64,000 bases of DNA, from NCBI GenBank assembly GCA_020555605.1, contig JAJCJC010000002.1, forward strand, positions 62,001 through 126,000. The letters are read 5' to 3'. The DNA is from a bacterium 210917-SL.2.15. Lineage in GTDB: Bacteria > Bacillota > Clostridia > Oscillospirales > Oscillospiraceae. This document shows, one piece after another, positions 63,557 to 64,000 of this stretch. Positions within the stretch are counted from its first letter, which is position 1. Every line of letters starts with the position of its first letter. The notes below the pieces were generated by a model, which saw nothing but the letters and a program-made list of their open reading frames with translations, was not told the DNA's origin and searched no databases. Made by a program: the position numbers and the translations under genes.

Positions 63557-63879
63557 TCAGTGGCCGGAAGTCATCTTCAGTCCCAGGATACCCGTCAGCA
63601 GCAGCGCTACGAAAAAAAATGCGCAGTGCCATGGCCGGTTCCCGAAACAGCGCGATGCCCATGATCACCGCGCCCGACGCACCGATGCCCGTCCATATGG
63701 CATAAGATGTGCCCAGAGGCAGCACCTTGGTGGCCTGTGCCAACAAGATAAAACTTGCAGCCATTCCCCCCCAGCGTCAAAACCGTATATCCCGATTTTG
63801 AAAACCCGTCGGACAGTTTCATGAACGTGGACCAAAACACCTCCAATCCACCTGCCAGTACCAAATAAACCCAAGCCAT
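63557..63879 (-). pseudogene. Small multidrug resistance (SMR) family exporter, two frameshifts
   Basis: Joining three frames gives a complete SMR/Gdx-like protein of about 107 residues: MAWVYLVLAGGLEVFWSTFMK, then GMAASFILLAQATKVLPLGTSYAIWTGIG, then a last helix ending KMTSGH. The breaks fall in a run of seven G (complement of 63766-63772) and a run of eight T (complement of 63612-63619); removing one base from each restores the frame. Glu14 and the later WTGIG motif are conserved. ATG 63879 after GGAGG. May be a pseudogene or base-calling errors. Confidence 0.85.
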
Positions 63880-64000
63880 TGTTTTTTCCTCCTGTTTCCG
63901 ATCCTGCCCGCTGGTAAAGGGGCAAAAAAAGAACGCCTGCCCCTCTGTCTTCTAAGGCCTATCGACAGAGAAACAAACGCTGATTCGCACCCGGCGGCGC
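63880..64000 (-). other. Leader of the SMR gene, cut by the window edge
   Basis: Contains the ribosome-binding site and a GGGGCA/TGCCCC hairpin (about 63922-63946). SMR genes of the Gdx type often follow guanidine riboswitches, but the visible part does not let me identify one. Confidence 0.4.

Noticed and set aside
63880..64000. Guanidine riboswitch upstream of the SMR gene
   Set aside because: Gdx-type SMR genes often have one, but the window ends and the visible leader lacks recognisable conserved blocks.

Overview
The window reads as chromosome of a GC-rich, spore-forming-lineage member of the Clostridia, probably Oscillospirales/Ruminococcaceae-like. The grounds are a Spo0A-type regulator, HrcA/CIRCE heat-shock control, a V-type ATP synthase in the Enterococcus-like order FIKECGABD, an Rnf complex, a high-molecular-weight rubredoxin and a complete anaerobic B12 pathway. 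The taxon is inferred from gene content only. No rRNA, tRNA, CRISPR array, IS element or prophage was seen.

Layout. 1-2.6 kb (-): an MBOAT acyltransferase and a DHHW-motif partner (cut by the left edge), for O-acylation of an exported polymer. 2.9-4.2 kb (+): rpsF-ssb-rpsR with a clear promoter and terminator. 4.3-25.4 kb (-): 24 consecutive same-strand genes headed by a cobalamin riboswitch with its own terminator. They run NEAT-like surface protein, btuF, btuC, btuD, a lipoprotein CbiK, a second NEAT-like protein, cbiD, cbiL, cbiF, cbiG, cbiH, cbiJ, cbiET, cbiA, cobT, cobU, cobS, a short CobU-like protein, cobC, cbiB, cobD, cbiP, cobO, cbiC. Seventeen of the 23 junctions overlap, mostly by 4 nt. 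25.5-27.8 kb (-): a dCMP-deaminase-like protein, and a Spo0A-like regulator coupled to a TauE-like permease. 27.9-36.3 kb (-): V-ATPase. 36.5-43.8 kb (-): hrcA-grpE-dnaK-dnaJ followed by a PHP phosphatase, rpiB and a DUF4015-like protein, starting from a CIRCE-controlled promoter. 43.9-46.1 kb (-): rubredoxin-flavin reductase and a MATE pump. 46.2-51.5 kb (-): rnfCDGEAB. 51.8-55.2 kb (+): ilvB-ilvN-ilvC. 55.3-56.5 kb (+): ccdA plus a TlpA/ResA-like thioredoxin. 56.4-60.9 kb (-): small regulators, membrane proteins and an AT-rich orphan. 61.0-63.9 kb: a GntR-family regulator divergent from ilvD, then an SMR exporter broken by two homopolymer frameshifts.

How it fits together. The B12 region combines salvage (BtuFCD and surface proteins), cobalt insertion (CbiK), corrin ring synthesis and nucleotide-loop assembly in one riboswitch-gated transcript. 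Rnf and the V-ATPase would share an ion gradient; the NtpK ring carries residues matching the Na+ ligands known from Enterococcus hirae. The ilv genes make branched-chain amino acids, with ilvD separate under a divergent FCD-type regulator.

The most unusual signals are: (i) two tandem CobU homologues with complementary loss of motifs on either side of cobS; (ii) an extracytoplasmic lipoprotein cobaltochelatase between surface NEAT-like proteins and the B12 importer; (iii) a pair of near-identical 20-nt repeats bracketing the promoter of a small XRE/membrane-protein operon; (iv) putative attenuators ahead of the MBOAT and V-ATPase operons.
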